From NCBI GenBank assembly GCA_029216955.1, contig JANAVB010004074.1:1-64000 (forward strand): a stretch of 64,000 nt of DNA, in the 5' to 3' direction. Under the pieces are notes generated by a model. That model ran no database searches. It was not told the DNA's origin and saw only the letters and a program-made list of their open reading frames with translations. A program made the position numbers and the translations under genes. Shown piece by piece: positions 20,400 to 33,192 of this stretch. This DNA is from Iris pallida. Taxonomy: Eukaryota > Streptophyta > Magnoliopsida > Asparagales > Iridaceae. How positions within the stretch are numbered: the stretch's first letter is position 1; every line of letters begins with the position of its first letter.

Positions 20400-20413
20400 A
20401 ATCTACCCTCCTT
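20400..20413 (-). promoter_or_regulatory. Polypurine tract of element B
   Basis: AAGGAGGGTAGATT on the minus strand directly before the LTR start TGTCACTACC. It is preceded on the minus strand by TTTCGAGGACGAAAT (20419-20433 on +), the usual pol-end signature of chromovirus elements. Confidence 0.75.
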
Positions 20414-23160
20414 AAAATAATTTCGTCCTCGAAATTAAAGGTTGGCAGGAGAGTTAAAACATGATAGAAAGTTTAGGCAATTCCTTAGACACAATCAAAG
20501 AATGATGACTTGGCACGATCAGTGACCAAGGGTCAAACCATCTGGTCACGAGTGAAATCAAGGCTCAAGAACTTTGGAATTACTAGAATCACTTTGGCAC
20601 GATTCAGAGGCAAAATTTGGTACGTATAGTCATGATTGTTAAAATCATGATCATAAAATTCATAGTCGTCTAGTCATGCTAGGTCATTTAGGCATGACTA
20701 ATCACAAGGAATTTAGATATAGTCAGAAAATCAAATCATGGTCAGAAAGAGTTTAGGCATGAGTGTTAAAATTTAAACATGGTCATAATCGTAGTTTGAC
20801 ATGATCAAAGATAAGGCCAGTCTAACCTTGCTCAATAATATTAGATATGATGAAGAGATGATAGTAGTCTAGGCACGACTAAACATGGAATTTCGGTATG
20901 ATCAAGGGTAGCATGAAGCTTAATCGTGGTTGGAATAGAACTTAGTTATTTTTGAGAGTAAATCAGAGTTTTACGTACGAGTGATATTGGTATCAAAGTT
21001 TGATTACGATCAAAATTAGAATATTGACACGGTGAAGAATAGGGCTAATCAATTCTTAATTAAAATGGAATTTAGGTTTGATAAGAAGAAATCAAATTTT
21101 TCGAGCACAAACAGCATATTGATAGAGATTCAGGTCACAATGGAAATTTAAATCAATTGAATACGGTCAAGGATTAAAAATATTGTTACGATAAAGGAGA
21201 GGACCAAAGTCGATTTGTCGCGATCAAAGGAATTTAGAAACTAGCGATATTAAAATTTAAAGGATGACTCAAGATAGAAAAAAATCAAATTCCTTTTATT
21301 ATGATAAGAAGAATCAAAAGACAAAATTTCATAGAGAAGTCATGGTAATCATCTCACTCTGTTTCGTCTACTGCCATTTTCGATCGTCATTTTCTAGTGA
21401 TACTTTTATCTCATAAGTCCAAATATAAAAATCAAACCCTTACATGTCTACTACAAATTCATAATCTTCAGTTATGATTTCATGATTGAATCCCTTTTAT
21501 AAATATCATAGGCTTGGCCGTAATCTCCAAGGCACTTCTCATGAATCATGCCCTTATTAAAACTCTTCTTCCTTCCTTTTTTTTCCTCTATCAATTCAAC
21601 CATCCTGGAATTTAAATTCCTTCACCTTATCCTAACTTGGATCCGAAATCTCTAAATCAAAGTTTATGAAATCCTTGAACTTGTTCAAATTTCTCTCCTC
21701 AAAATTATTCAAAGCTAATACCACTATGTCATGTAGGAACTTATTCTCCATTATAAAATCAACCTTCGTATTTCCTTCACGTACTCTTTCAAATATTATC
21801 CTTCTTAAATTTTAAAATTTCCACAAAATCTCTAAAAAAAATTTATAACTCTAAATCCTTGTGTTCTCTCTATTCCTAGTCTTCCTCTTACCAACATCTT
21901 ATTCAATTTCGTATCATCATCACATTACAGTTAAAATCTCTTCCTCATTACTAATTTTCTAAATTAGCATCATAGTCTCAAAGCAAAATATCTCCAGAAT
22001 CAGAAACCTAAAATTTATCCAAGTTCTCAAAAATTAAGTCGACCTCGAATTTCTTCATCAGTTTCGAAATACATCTATGAATTATTACCGTCATAATCAT
22101 TCATAAATACTCCACCGTCATTCTTACTCGAAACTCTCCTACGTCCTTCTAAACCAATTCATACACATAATATTTTCCTTAAGTGTAGTCGTCCCCAAAT
22201 TGATAATATTGGTCTCTTGTTTTTAATCTCAATCCCATTTACATCTCTATCCCAAAATCTATATCAAGGTTCATTATTTTATATTCCTACCAAAATCATC
22301 ATATGATAACAAATTATGTCCTTCCGAGCTAGATGATTTGCAATACTTCCTCGGCCTTCCCAAGGTAAAGAGAGATGAGAATTTCAAAAATTCCAAAGTG
22401 TAACTGTCAGAAGTAGATACGAGATAGTTGATTGATGTAATTAGGATAGTATTAATTAAGATGAAGAATAATGGTAATACAAGGAAACAATGGTAAGATG
22501 AGGGAATAATGATAAGATAAGAAAATAATGGTAGAAAATATTCTTGCTTATCTGCTCATAAAAAAAAAGAACCAATTTAAGATATGATCTGATAACCATA
22601 CACGTTTGTCCAAAATCATGATACTCAGAATCCTCGCGATACTAGTAAGCAAGGCTACGATAATCCATAGAGTCTGCAACTAAGGTACATACATCTAGAA
22701 TCATGGTATTTAAAATTTTCGCATTGTCGCATGCTTGGCTGCAAAAATTTTAAATTCCCACACCCGAGAAATACATCCAAAGTTAGACTCTATATCTTCG
22801 TCATGCCAGCTAATATGGCTGTAGAAGACTCTAGATTCCATAACTGAGGTGACCTAGACCATAAGATTTATCTTGGAAGAAAATTAAGTCAACAATGAAC
22901 ACCAAGAATCAAATTTAACAACGAACAAGAAAAGTAGACAGAATTGTTGGAATCGAATTTTGAGATAGTTTATAATGAGATTCTCAAGGGTCATCCCAGG
23001 AATCTCTCAAAGAATTCTAACTGTGATTGAGTATCCTCTCATCCTAATACCTTACTTTCTATACTCTATCGTAGGCTCGTGGTTGTACAACTAAGTCGTT
23101 GCGCTACCATGATATCGCACAAATGCGAATCTCGACCTGTATGAGCCACTACTAAAAACG
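20414..23160 (-). other. Interior of element B, no coding frame
   Basis: AT-rich, with no frame above 60 codons on either strand and no RT, protease or integrase motif that I can see. 20500-21250 has repeated GCATGA/TCATGATC-type words. 21300-22300 is CT-rich on the + strand. No methionine-tRNA primer site (GCTCTGATACCA on +) lies left of 23161. Confidence 0.6.
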
Positions 23161-24392
23161 TGTCACGACCCGCACCCAGTGTAGGGTCACGAGAAGTGGG
23201 TACGTCCATCCTACGCCATAGTGTCGACGATAGAACGGTGTCCTAGGTCATAAACATCTAGCAGTATAAATGTACCTGTACAAGATATACTCTCCAATCG
23301 GAGGACAATACAGAAGGTACAACTCAATCACAATTCTAAGATGGAAATAGTACGATAAGATAGATATAAAATCTCAAATGAAGATATAAACAGAAAGAAA
23401 ATAAGTCCAAGTGTCTAAACGACACTAGCATCTCAACATCCACATAATACAATCAAAGACAACACAAATAAAATAAGATAAACAGCCTAGCTATCTAGCC
23501 TAGACAGTAGGGATGATGTCCTCAGCTAGAGCTGGATCCTCCTGTGGGTCCAACTCACAAGTATCGTCAAGATGGGATCCATAGTAAGTAGGACAAAACT
23601 CCTCAGTGTCATCTGTAATATTTTCAACTGGTCCAGTCAGGACAGAAACGAGCACATATCTCTCAAACAGTTCATATCATGGCAGAAAATGTAAAACAAG
23701 CAATAGAATACAATACATGAAATGTTGTAATAAATATACATGAAAGGTAAGAGAGATATCTGATAAACTGAAAAAATATATATAAAGAGAGAGTAATAAC
23801 TGTAAGTGACTAAGTGATTTAGAGCACAAGATGGTTATGTAATCGGCTTGGTGTTGTACACGACTAAGTTACAGAGTTGCACACGAGTAAACTAATAGGA
23901 ATAATTGTATAACCACTTCTAGTCCTCCGTCCCCAATCAATACACAAAGATCCATTCAAGTTATGTTACATACACGATGATTAGTTTCCACAAAAAGATC
24001 ATCTGAGCACACGAGATTACATGAGAGTACATAATTTATATACGAATATCACGAATACAAGGAGTACATGATGCTCATGATAAAGTACACGAACATAAAA
24101 TACCCGATGTATCCGCTGAGGGAATAATATCGCATGAAAAGATCCATATAGTACTAATCCGTAATAACAAGTGTCAGCATCAAGTAAAGTAGTCTAGAGC
24201 AAGAATACAAGTCCTAAAAAGTATGAAACGATCAGAGAATGTACTCGCTTGATATCCTGAACGACTGATGAGAATATGTCCGTACAGGAGTAACTAAGTC
24301 CTATTCAGAGCAATACAGGTTACAATGTATCCAAGATGTTATAAATAAAGTTTACAATACATTCAACATGATTCTTGGTCATTCTAGGTTAA

Positions 24393-24518
24393 AGTCAACT
24401 CTTGGTCAATTTTGGTCAACAATCTAGTCAATCTAGGTCAACTCTAGTCAAACTAGTCAACTAATCTAGGGTTTAGTCCAACTCAAGTCTATGAGTCATA
24501 ATAGGCCTATCTAGTCAA
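24393..24518 (-). promoter_or_regulatory. Cluster of eight W-box hexamers
   Basis: RGTCAA on the + strand (TTGACY on the minus, sense, strand) occurs at 24393, 24404, 24414, 24426, 24436, 24446, 24455 and 24513. TTGACY is the WRKY factor site. Spacing of the first seven is 9-12 bp. Binding is inferred from the motif alone. Confidence 0.55.
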
Positions 24519-24550
24519 TATTTAATGTCAAAATAGTCTAATATATCTCC

Positions 24551-24568
24551 TATATATATATATATATA

Positions 24569-24652
<84 letters not shown>

Positions 24653-24792
24653 CTAGTAATACATGCAAAATAGCCTATAAAGCCAACAAATAACATAGTC
24701 TATATAATACCTATTTATACAAGTTCACAAACATATACCTAGCTAGTAACATATCATAACATATATACGATATATATATACATATATGATAA

Positions 24793-24887
<95 letters not shown>

Positions 24888-25002
24888 AAAGAGGAGGAAG
24901 GCAATTAAGAGAGAGTGTGTGTGTATGTATACTGTGTGTGTGAAGAGGGGACTAGAAAACATGATCCCAGGAACACCTAGGCTAAGGCAAACCCAAACAA
25001 TA

Positions 25003-25083
<81 letters not shown>

Positions 25084-25330
25084 AAACTAACTATATATAT
25101 AGAGCTTATATAGAAACTAGATATATGTTTATAGATTCATATATGAAAGTATATGCTAATCTAATATAGACTAACAATACATATCAACTGAAGAAGAAAT
25201 TGGGAATCACATCTCAAACCTCAGAAATCTGAGTATCTCCCTAGCCTAACACAATTTCAGAAACTGCAAAACCTAACTCAACCAAAACATGTAAGTATAT
25301 ATACATACACAAATACAGACACACACACAT

Positions 25331-25386
<56 letters not shown>
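24551..25386. repeat. Four (AT)n arrays in the LTR of element B
   Basis: Long AT dinucleotide runs at 24551-24650, 24794-24884, 25006-25081 and 25334-25386, separated by LTR sequence. Such runs form cruciforms easily, and the left LTR differs from this one precisely around them. Confidence 0.95.
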
Positions 25387-25389
<3 letters not shown>

Positions 25390-26760
25390 GGTAATGTGTC
25401 CACACATGTGTCAGCAATGGGGTGTGTCAAAACAGTGTCCAAATCGTGTCAATATTGTGTCCAAGTCCAAGTGTCAACTGGTATCAGAAACCAGTGTACA
25501 GCAAGGCTCGTGCTGATATGTCGACCAATCTAGGACACGACACATACCACGAAATGTCTCGTGCTCGTGTCAGTAGCTAGGGTAGGTGTAGGGCTATGTG
25601 TACAAGTGTCTGCAAAGTGTCCAACTGTTGTCGTGTCCGCGTGTCGAGCCTATATCAGAGGCTCAATTTTGTATGTGTACAGTCTATTCGAAATCAATGC
25701 AAACACGATAACGTGTCTGATACGACATGAATCGACCTGAAACTTAAGGAGGGGCCTGACAATTATGGCCCCGACATCTATGTCAAGTCTCACGTATCCA
25801 AGTGGTCTGTGCAGTGAGAAATGGGTGTCGGGTAGCAGGGAGTGTCCATAGTGTGTAGTGAGCATCCCTATGTCCGATTTGGACACAAAAAATGTGTCGA
25901 ATTGTGATCAGTCACCAAGAAACCCAATCCACACATAAACAACAACCAAATGAAGAAATTAGTTGTGAAATTCATGAATAAACATTCTATTGAGACATTT
26001 CACCAAACACCTTATACTACACTACGATACGCCTCCGATACGCATATCAAATGGACACGAATTCCTACCAAACGTAGCCTACAGCTAGGGGGACCCTAAA
26101 TACATGCATCTATGGAGAGAAATCAGGAATTGAAAGGGTTTGGATAGCATAACCTATTAAGAGTTGGAATCTCAATGAAATACCTCCTTCCAAAGCTTCA
26201 ACGCCAAATTCCTATGGTCCAATGCCTCCAATCTTTACTAGCTAGCCACTAGAGACTTCTTCTTCACTAGAGGAATGCAATGAAACTGATTTGGTCCAAT
26301 TTGGAGGTAATTTGAAGAAAGGGGACAAATTTGGGGAAAAAATATAAACTAGGGTTAGGGTTTGCTACAAATAAGGCAAAGGGGCTACAAGATGACTTAA
26401 ATAGGGGGGTGAGAGGCTCTCTTGACTGGCCATATAAAGTGGGATAGGGTTAGGCTAAGTTACAAAGGCCCATTACCTTTTCATATGATATAAAACAAGC
26501 CCTTTAAGCTAAAGGTCCAAACTAACTCCTTAATTCAATTCTCCAAATGGTCTTCAAGTCATTTCTAGCTAGATTAGAGTCTAAATACTAACTCAAACTA
26601 GTTAGCTAGGTCTCCATCGTCATAGATAGTCTTTAGGCCAAGTTGTTATAAGGTTTCACTAGCAAAGGCCAAAAATTACATATACCAAATTAAATATTAT
26701 AAAAAATAATCAAAATTCACAATTACCAAAATACCTTTATTCTAGAAAGTGGTAGTGACA

Positions 26761-28330
26761 CTAACACTAAGGTTAAGACCTAACGGTGCCATGCAGAATT
26801 TGTGTTCATCAATGAAATTCGTCACTATAAAACAATGCGTAGCACCTGAATCAAACAGTACATGAGCAGGTTTATTATAAAAAGCAGTATACCTGTCACG
26901 ACTGTATCAGAGGCGAATACCTCATCTCGAGTCATGGCATAGACGTGGCCCTGGGCATTAGGGCGACGGTCTTGGCCATTTTGCGGCGCTGGTTGTTGGG
27001 CTTGAAGCGCTGGACCATGGTTCCCTGAATGATGTTGCTGCTGTTGAGGCGCCGTTGGGTTCGATCTCTTGGCCGGGCAATTTAAACTGAAGTATCCCCT
27101 TTTACCACAGTTCCAGCATCCTCCTTCAAGAACTTCATAATCGACGAATATGTGTCCGAATTGACGATATCTATTACAGCGAGGTCCCAGGTTTCGCCCT
27201 TGGTATCCACCTTGGTGCCCATTGTTCGGATGCTTGGTTGTACTGTTTCCTTCCGCATGGCTAGGGCGCTTATGATTGCATGTATACATAGTATCAGCAG
27301 TCGTTGGAGGATATTGGCGCTCAAGGCAGAGAGCGTGATCCAGGGACTCGTCCATTGTCTTATATTTCGAAACTAACACATAAGCAGAGATAAAGGGCCA
27401 TAGACCCACTTCGAACCGCTGAACGTGACTCTCCATTGTAGGTAAAAATGATCCAGCAAATTTGGCCAGTTTATTAAATTCTACTATGTACTGCCGTACC
27501 GTCATATTTCCTTGCTTCAGCTGTATAAATTCATTCTTCTTTTCTTGTCGAACGGCTGCAGGAAGGTACTCGATTTCGAACGCCTGCCGAAAGGTGGCCC
27601 AAGAGATTATCGTTGTCTCGTCGTCACGTTGGATCACTCACTTTTGCATGGCCCACTAGTCGTGCGCGTTCAATCGAAGTAGAAGATGAGCACATACAAC
27701 TTTCTTGGACTCATCAATGCCCAGAAGCTCGAACCGGTCTTCCAACTCCTCCAACCAATCGATCGCCAAAGAAGGGTCTTCAGTATCGCAGAAGGATGTG
27801 CGACAATTTTTTATGAATTTTAACACCTGAAAGTTGGAGCTTCTTAGTGTTGCAGGTCGCTCGGGTACCTCTGGCTCGATTTCGATCGGTCAGGCCGCAG
27901 GTTCGGTTATGGCATGAGTCATTGGAGATTTACCGTTGGCCACAACTATTGGGACAATTTGCTGAAGAGTATCAAGTTGCTTCTGCTGCAACTTGAATTG
28001 CGCATCGAATCGGGCCTCAAACTGAGTCTGTCGTGCCTCAGCTTGTCTCCGATAGTCTTCAACGTGCTTTCAATGATGTTCATTCGGGCGATGAATAGCC
28101 TTGGCCTATTGTTGTTGTGCTTCCAGCATGCACATCATCCGTTCCATGGGTTCCATGGGGGCGTTTGCACCCCTGAGCTGTTCGAGCCATTCGAAGCACT
28201 ATCATCGTTTCCGCCTGCAGCTTTTCGGACTTCTGAAATTAGGAGGCAACTCGTATTAGTCTCACAAAATATTATGGACTCACCGTATGGAACAACTCAT
28301 CTCATCGACACGAGGTCAAAGGTTCGAGAC
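26761..28330 (-). pseudogene. Element C gag and start of protease, truncated by element B
   Basis: The best frame is 27637-26825: a gag domain (WATFRQAFEIEYLP, EFIQLKQGNMTVRQYIVEFNKLA), a degenerate knuckle (CNRYRQFGHIFVDY) and a CCHC-type CWNCGKRGYFSLNC, then a Gln/Pro-rich spacer. After a frame change near 26880 the protease active-site block FDSGATHCFI can be read. It is cut off 60 bp later at 26760 by the LTR of B. The N-terminal gag part (27640-28330) is present but shattered. The gag type is that of Tekay/Del chromoviruses, like element E. Confidence 0.8.
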
Positions 28331-28361
28331 TCAAATGGAAGGCCAAAGGACGTAAAGCCAT

Positions 28362-28373
28362 GCTCTGATACCA
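28362..28373 (-). promoter_or_regulatory. Primer-binding site of element C (initiator tRNA-Met)
   Basis: TGGTATCAGAGC on the minus strand, a perfect match to the usual plant retrotransposon site. It is three bases from the LTR edge at 28377, and it sets the orientation of C as minus. Confidence 0.9.
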
Positions 28374-28376
28374 TTA

Positions 28377-28670
28377 TGTTATGTCCTGATTCTATAGAAT
28401 CGATAGTCATCCCCTGGGCGTGATGTCGTACGAACCTAAGTTGTGATCGCACAAGGCATAGCCATAAGGTTATCCAAAACATAACAATGAGAGAGTGCGT
28501 AGAGTAAATTGAACACATTATATAGAAAAAATTTGAGCTTTTATTGATAATGAACATCATATTATAGACTCGATACAAAGGTACCGCGAACTGACTCTAT
28601 TACAAAATGAACGTCGATGAGATAGTCGTTCCATACATTACACCCCTTTATACAACCAAAGTATGCAGAC
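28377..28670 (-). repeat. 5' LTR of element C, inner fragment
   Basis: Starts TGTTATGTCC at 28377 beside the primer site and is interrupted at 28670 by solo LTR F. The rest continues at 50706. The two parts total about 1.65 kb, close to the 1.70 kb of the related E LTR. Confidence 0.75.
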
Positions 28671-31113
28671 TGTAACCCCGCTTTTCCTGAATTTTTAAAT
28701 TTTAATAATTTTTTAGTATTTTAAAATTTCAGATACTATTATTTTATATTGGGGAAAATATTTTAGTATTTAGGAATTTTGTGAAGGATGCTTATTTATT
28801 AATTGTTTTAATTAAATAAGGTTTGGGAAGAAACTCTAGCATTCTTGGAGTGCTCTTCAAGTCTTCTAACTATTTCTTAAACTTCCTAACAAACTTGTAA
28901 CCAATTTTTCCCCCTCTTTCTAACAAACTTTTGAATCAAGTTGCTTTATACCAATCCCTAACAAAACTGTTATATGATCTGTAATAATAGAATGTGGATG
29001 TCCCTTATTGCAAAATTTCCTTTTCATCTCATTTTCTTATAAAAAAATCCAGTCTCTCTCTCCCACTCTCATTTCTTATTCAGCCAAAAATTTCTTGAGA
29101 GCAGAGTAATTCTCTTCTTCCCCAATTCTTAACCTTAACCCTAACTTCTTAAGCCGACGACGATAACTCCGGTGGCGGCCGGCCAGATCTCGGCGGGCGA
29201 CCAGGTCTCCTCGGTAGGGTTCGACGATGAGTTTCCATAGCGTTTGAACATCAAAGTTTTCCGACAATGCAACTGTTCTCGACGGCAAATTGTCCTCCAT
29301 GACGGCGTCCGACGCAATCTTCCGGCGACTGAGCCATCTCCGACTGAGTTTCGCACGGCTGCGACCGATCCTGCGACGACGCTTTTATGTTCCATTCCTC
29401 GGCGACATCAGTAGCAGTGACGAACAGTCTCTTGGTGACGTATTGGCTCTTGATCGAGCTCGACACGTGAGGTTAGCCGATCGATTTCTCTCTCTTCTTC
29501 GAGATCCTTATTTGAGTTTGAAATCAATTTTGTTGAGATTGATTGATCGATTCGTTTTGATCCGGATCTGACCTGGATTCTTGTTCGATTCTTTCATCCA
29601 TCCGTCCCTACGATTGATTCATCTCCTCGATGAATCATCATTGACTAATTGCATCAACGGGGTGAGTAGAGCTGAGTTCGATAATTCTTGGGACTTGTTG
29701 ATCTTCTGAGTGAACATGAATTAATCGAGATTACTCTGTTTTGTAGAAGATCGTTGGAGTTCGCAGTGTTCGGTTTATTCAGCATGAAGAACACGAGGAA
29801 TCCAGCTACTGGTAAGATTCTTGATCTAGACAAATTTTGGAGATAATTGAGTCAATTTTTGTATTCTGAATTGTTTTCCTATGTTGGTTCGGTCGTTGAT
29901 GAGTGAGCAGTAAATCCTTGAGCATTCAAGATTTTGTGTTAGAGCCTTGATTGTTGCAGTAATCCCTCAAATCTAGGTAATTCTCCACTTTTCTTTTAGC
30001 TTTTAATTTTAATTTTTGTGCTGTGATCGATTAATTTTGGTCAGAGTTGGTCGGGTGGTGGATGGAGGCCATGTCCGTGTCGTGTACGTATCCATGACAC
30101 TGTTCATGTCCAGTATTGATGTGTCCAACCCGCGTGCATGTCAGTGGGTGATGGCGTGAATGGGGAAACTATGAAGTCTATTCTGAGCATTGGAGTCGTC
30201 CAGTTTCATTTACGAATTCAAATCGTTTGATATTATCTGTACCCTGAATTCAAACATTTTCTAAATATTGATTTGAAAACTTTCTGGTTTTTTAGATGAG
30301 TATTTTGAGTTTTCCTGGTCTTTTGTTGAATATTAACATAATTTGAAATTGGTTGGTTGGGAAACTCTTCATGGGCTTTATTCAAGAATGAATGGACACA
30401 AGTTATATCAACAGGATAATGTTGTTGTTAGAATATGTTGGTTTGTGTCAGGTTGGGGTCAGGTGCAGGCATGAGGAGTACAAACCTGTGTGTTGATATC
30501 ATTCATCCGAGTTCAATTGTGAATTTCTTTTACATCTGTGGTGGAGTTTTGAGTTTGAGTTAGCATTCATTTCTGATGCTATGGATGGCCAGTTTAAAGT
30601 TTAAATATAAATAAGTGTGGTTGATCTTGAGCTGGGATGAAGGTCTCATATGTCTACTGTTTTGGGAATTGGGTCTCATTCCTAAATTTTCCCTCCTTGC
30701 TTACTTTCAATTCAGCCTTGGATTTTAGCTACAGTATATATATAGGGTACCATTTATTATTTTTATATATATACTTGTTAAAGTATTTTAGGAGAATACT
30801 GGATAATAAATTCTATATGTATGGGTCCTTATTTTGTAAATATTATCTATATTTAAATTATTCTATATACTCTCACCAATATTTTGAAAATTAACCTCTG
30901 TATTTAAAATAAATTCTTATTTGTTTTACATGAACATGACTGAAGGTTATGACTAATATATATTTATAATAGTTAAAAAATGTGTATAATTAGTGTTTTC
31001 CATTAAAGGGGTAATTAGCTAGTATTATATAGTGATAATTAGATTAGTTTATAGAGATGAATGAATGGAAGGAAGTTAGGAAACTAGTTAACTGTAAATA
31101 TTAATATCATTAA
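28671..31113 (+). repeat. Solo LTR F, left part
   Basis: Begins TGTAACCCCGC at 28671. It is interrupted at 31113 by element D and resumes at 49800. Together the parts make a 3.35-kb LTR ending GGTCGTGACA at 50705 with no primer site, gag or pol next to it, hence a solo LTR. AGAC flanks both ends (28667-28670 and 50706-50709), a 4-bp match where 5 bp is usual. A CT-rich leader and GC-rich patch at 29040-29400 may be its R region. No supported gene was found inside; the short frames there are not recognisable. Confidence 0.6.
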
Positions 31114-31343
31114 TGTCATGCCCCAGTACCGAAATACAGAGACGGACTAGGCCAGCTGCTCCATATGAGGTATACAAATGTCATACGGCGATCGTGGCTG
31201 TCAAGAGACAAGGGGGTGTATGATACATTCAAGTCTCCTATGGTCATACAGAACATCTATGTCTCAACCATTCAAGCAAGAAAACATCAATTAATGAACA
31301 TATAAGATAAAACAGTAAGGCGTCCCCGACGCATCATCAAAAT
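31114..31343 (-). repeat. 3' LTR of element D, left fragment
   Basis: Starts TGTCATGCCCCAGTACCG and matches 47177-47400 of the other LTR. It is cut by element E at the AAAAT target, and the rest resumes at 39622. Confidence 0.9.
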
Positions 31344-33042
31344 TGTATTGTCCCGCTCCTAGCGGTTCATTATGTAAGGCTTGTGGCTTGGCTAACTCGG
31401 TCAGAACCGAGTATTGGGGAAACTTACCGTCGGCATCGAATCGATCACGGACAAGTGCATAAGAACCTTTCCAATTAATGGATCGGTTTCTCTTAAAATG
31501 CGTCCAAGAGTTTTCTCTGGATGTTTTGCTGCTGGTTTTGCTGCTTGGTTTTGATGGATGCTTTTCTGAATAATTTTCGATGATTTGATTCTTGCCCGTT
31601 TTCATCGATTTGCATAGCATTCATTCTTGAGAATTCTGAGAGAAGAGAACACAACAAGACATATTATTAACCAAACTTTTGGTGCCAATGCAGACCGACG
31701 TGTGACGAAAGGCTAAGCATGCAAGTGTTCCTCTCTCTCGACGATTCTCTAATTTGGTGAGTGTGGATCTCTGTGGTGGTATTGTCCCTCTCGCTATTCC
31801 TTCATGCCAACTAAACAATTGTCTTGCAACATCCGTTGATCGATATCAAGATGCTATTGCCACAAGTCAATACCACTAAGATGCTAGAGATAGAACATTA
31901 AAATGAATTGATTATACTGCAATGAACTGAACATTGAAATAATTGAATTGATGCCTAGAATGATGGTTATGAAATGCTAAGAATGATCTTGTTGCCTATT
32001 ACTTTAAATATTCTATGCACACTGTGTATATCGAGTCGGACACACATTCGCCTGACCATGGACAACTTGTATACAAGGATTGAGCAATAATTTCCTCGAA
32101 CGGTACAGGGGCGCCTGTACCGATTCGACCTAGGAGGAAATAATGAAGTGCTTTGGAGAACATGAGTAATGCGAGGCATCATAGAGGCTAGCTCCCTACT
32201 GTGATATCATCTCTTTATCTTGAAGTCCCAAATGCAAATGAATGAATGAAAAGAGTCCATATGGTTTAACAACACCAGTGGTCACATCGTGGAAATGTAT
32301 GCTAATCAATGTCTTATGCAGGGGCGGTAAGTATATTATTATTATCCTGTATCTTATGCAGGAAAGCTGGATACGGCTAATGGTAAAGTAAACATGGTTT
32401 TATGAACTACCATGTCATTTGAATTGTGATTTACTCTAAATGTTGCCTGTCCCTTATAAGTTCATATCTTTAAAATGTTTGTCATTAATAAAATGTTGGT
32501 TTAGCTGAGTGGGCCAACGGGGCTCACCAGCGCATTGTTATAATGTGCTGACCCCTCCTCCACAGGTACTGGAGAAGGCTCGGGCGCACATCGCAACTAA
32601 AGCTTTCTGAACTGCTGTTTCCTTTCAAGTTGTTTTTCCCTAAAGACGCACAAAGTATTGCGGAGATTTCAAAGATAGCTGTTTATACTTCAAGTACTAA
32701 AGGGGCATAATGTAAGAAACGGGAAATTATTTCATGGCAGCCAATCAGTTGTACTTCTTTTCATGAATCAATGTAGCCGAAAAGGCATTTCAAATATTAT
32801 CGAGAAAAGTTGTATTCTGACTACAATCATCAATAAAATTGAATATTTTCTTCCTATTCCGCTTACTCAATGTTTTCGCAACTGTGGCTTATTTTTCAAA
32901 TGTGATGAATTGATATAAATGTGTATGTTCTAACCTTGTACAAGTGCAACTCCAGACTTGTACGGCATCACGCCTTAGCGAGGACGATCGATTCGGCGTG
33001 AATCGAAGCAAAACGAGCGATTCCTCGAATCGGGGCGTGACA
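31344..33042 (+). repeat. 5' LTR of element E (1699 bp)
   Basis: Starts TGTATTGTCCCGCTCC and ends GGGGCGTGACA three bases before the primer site. It contains the palindrome CTTGTATACAAG (32066-32077) and a large hairpin at 32091-32140. Confidence 0.95.
32091..32140 (+). other. Hairpin in the E LTR
   Basis: Inner arms CGGTACAGG (32101-32109) and CCTGTACCG (32114-32122) pair perfectly around a GGCG loop. Outer arms TTTCCTC (32091-32097) and GAGGAAA (32134-32140) also pair. The structure is preserved at 38666-38715 in the other LTR, where one loop base between the arms changes. The related LTR of C carries TTTCTTC and GAAGAAA in the same place. Confidence 0.7.
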
Positions 33043-33045
33043 AGT

Positions 33046-33057
33046 TGGTATCAGAGC
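33046..33057 (+). promoter_or_regulatory. Primer-binding site of element E (initiator tRNA-Met)
   Basis: TGGTATCAGAGC on the + strand, three bases after the LTR end, perfect match to the usual plant site. Confidence 0.95.
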
Positions 33058-33192
33058 ACGGTTTCACTTCCTCGGATTTCAAAAATAAATGTTACAAAAA
33101 GGAAGTCTTGATGCAAATTTTCTCGATTGATGGTGTTGATAGCGCTGGCATGAAATAATGTTCCATACAATAAGCCCATAAATATTTTATGA

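Larger units (their letters stand above)
18491..26760 (-). mobile_element. Element B: degraded, non-coding gypsy-type LTR element
   Basis: Direct repeats 18541-20399 and 24884-26760 share sequence over about 1.85 kb, including the right-hand end GGTAGTGACA. Inside the left copy is the minus-strand polypurine tract AAGGAGGGTAGATT, just after a relic of the TTTCGAGGACGAAAT motif found at the pol end of Tekay/Del elements. The element therefore reads on the minus strand with its 3' LTR at the left. The 2.7-kb interior has no coding frame, so it is non-autonomous or fully decayed. It interrupts the protease of element C at 26761. The right flank is CTAAC; the left target copy cannot be placed. 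Confidence 0.7.
23161..26760 (-). repeat. 5' LTR of element B (3600 bp)
   Basis: The ends on the + strand are TGTCACGACCC and GGTAGTGACA, giving a 6-bp terminal inverted repeat TGTCAC/GTGACA as in other Tekay-type LTRs here. The left 1.7 kb has no counterpart by the other LTR. It contains the W-box cluster and four AT arrays (24551-24650, 24794-24884, 25006-25081, 25334-25386). The inner edge is inferred from the termini alone. Confidence 0.6.

Noticed and set aside
23040..23160. tRNA-like or primer-site-like segment left of the B LTR
   Set aside because: TGGTAGCGC and GGTCGAGATTCGC on the minus strand resemble A and B boxes, but no cloverleaf could be drawn and no tRNA-Met primer site is present.
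27914..28423. 169-codon plus-strand frame
   Set aside because: It is opposite the decayed gag N-terminus, primer site and LTR edge of C and has no protein signature.
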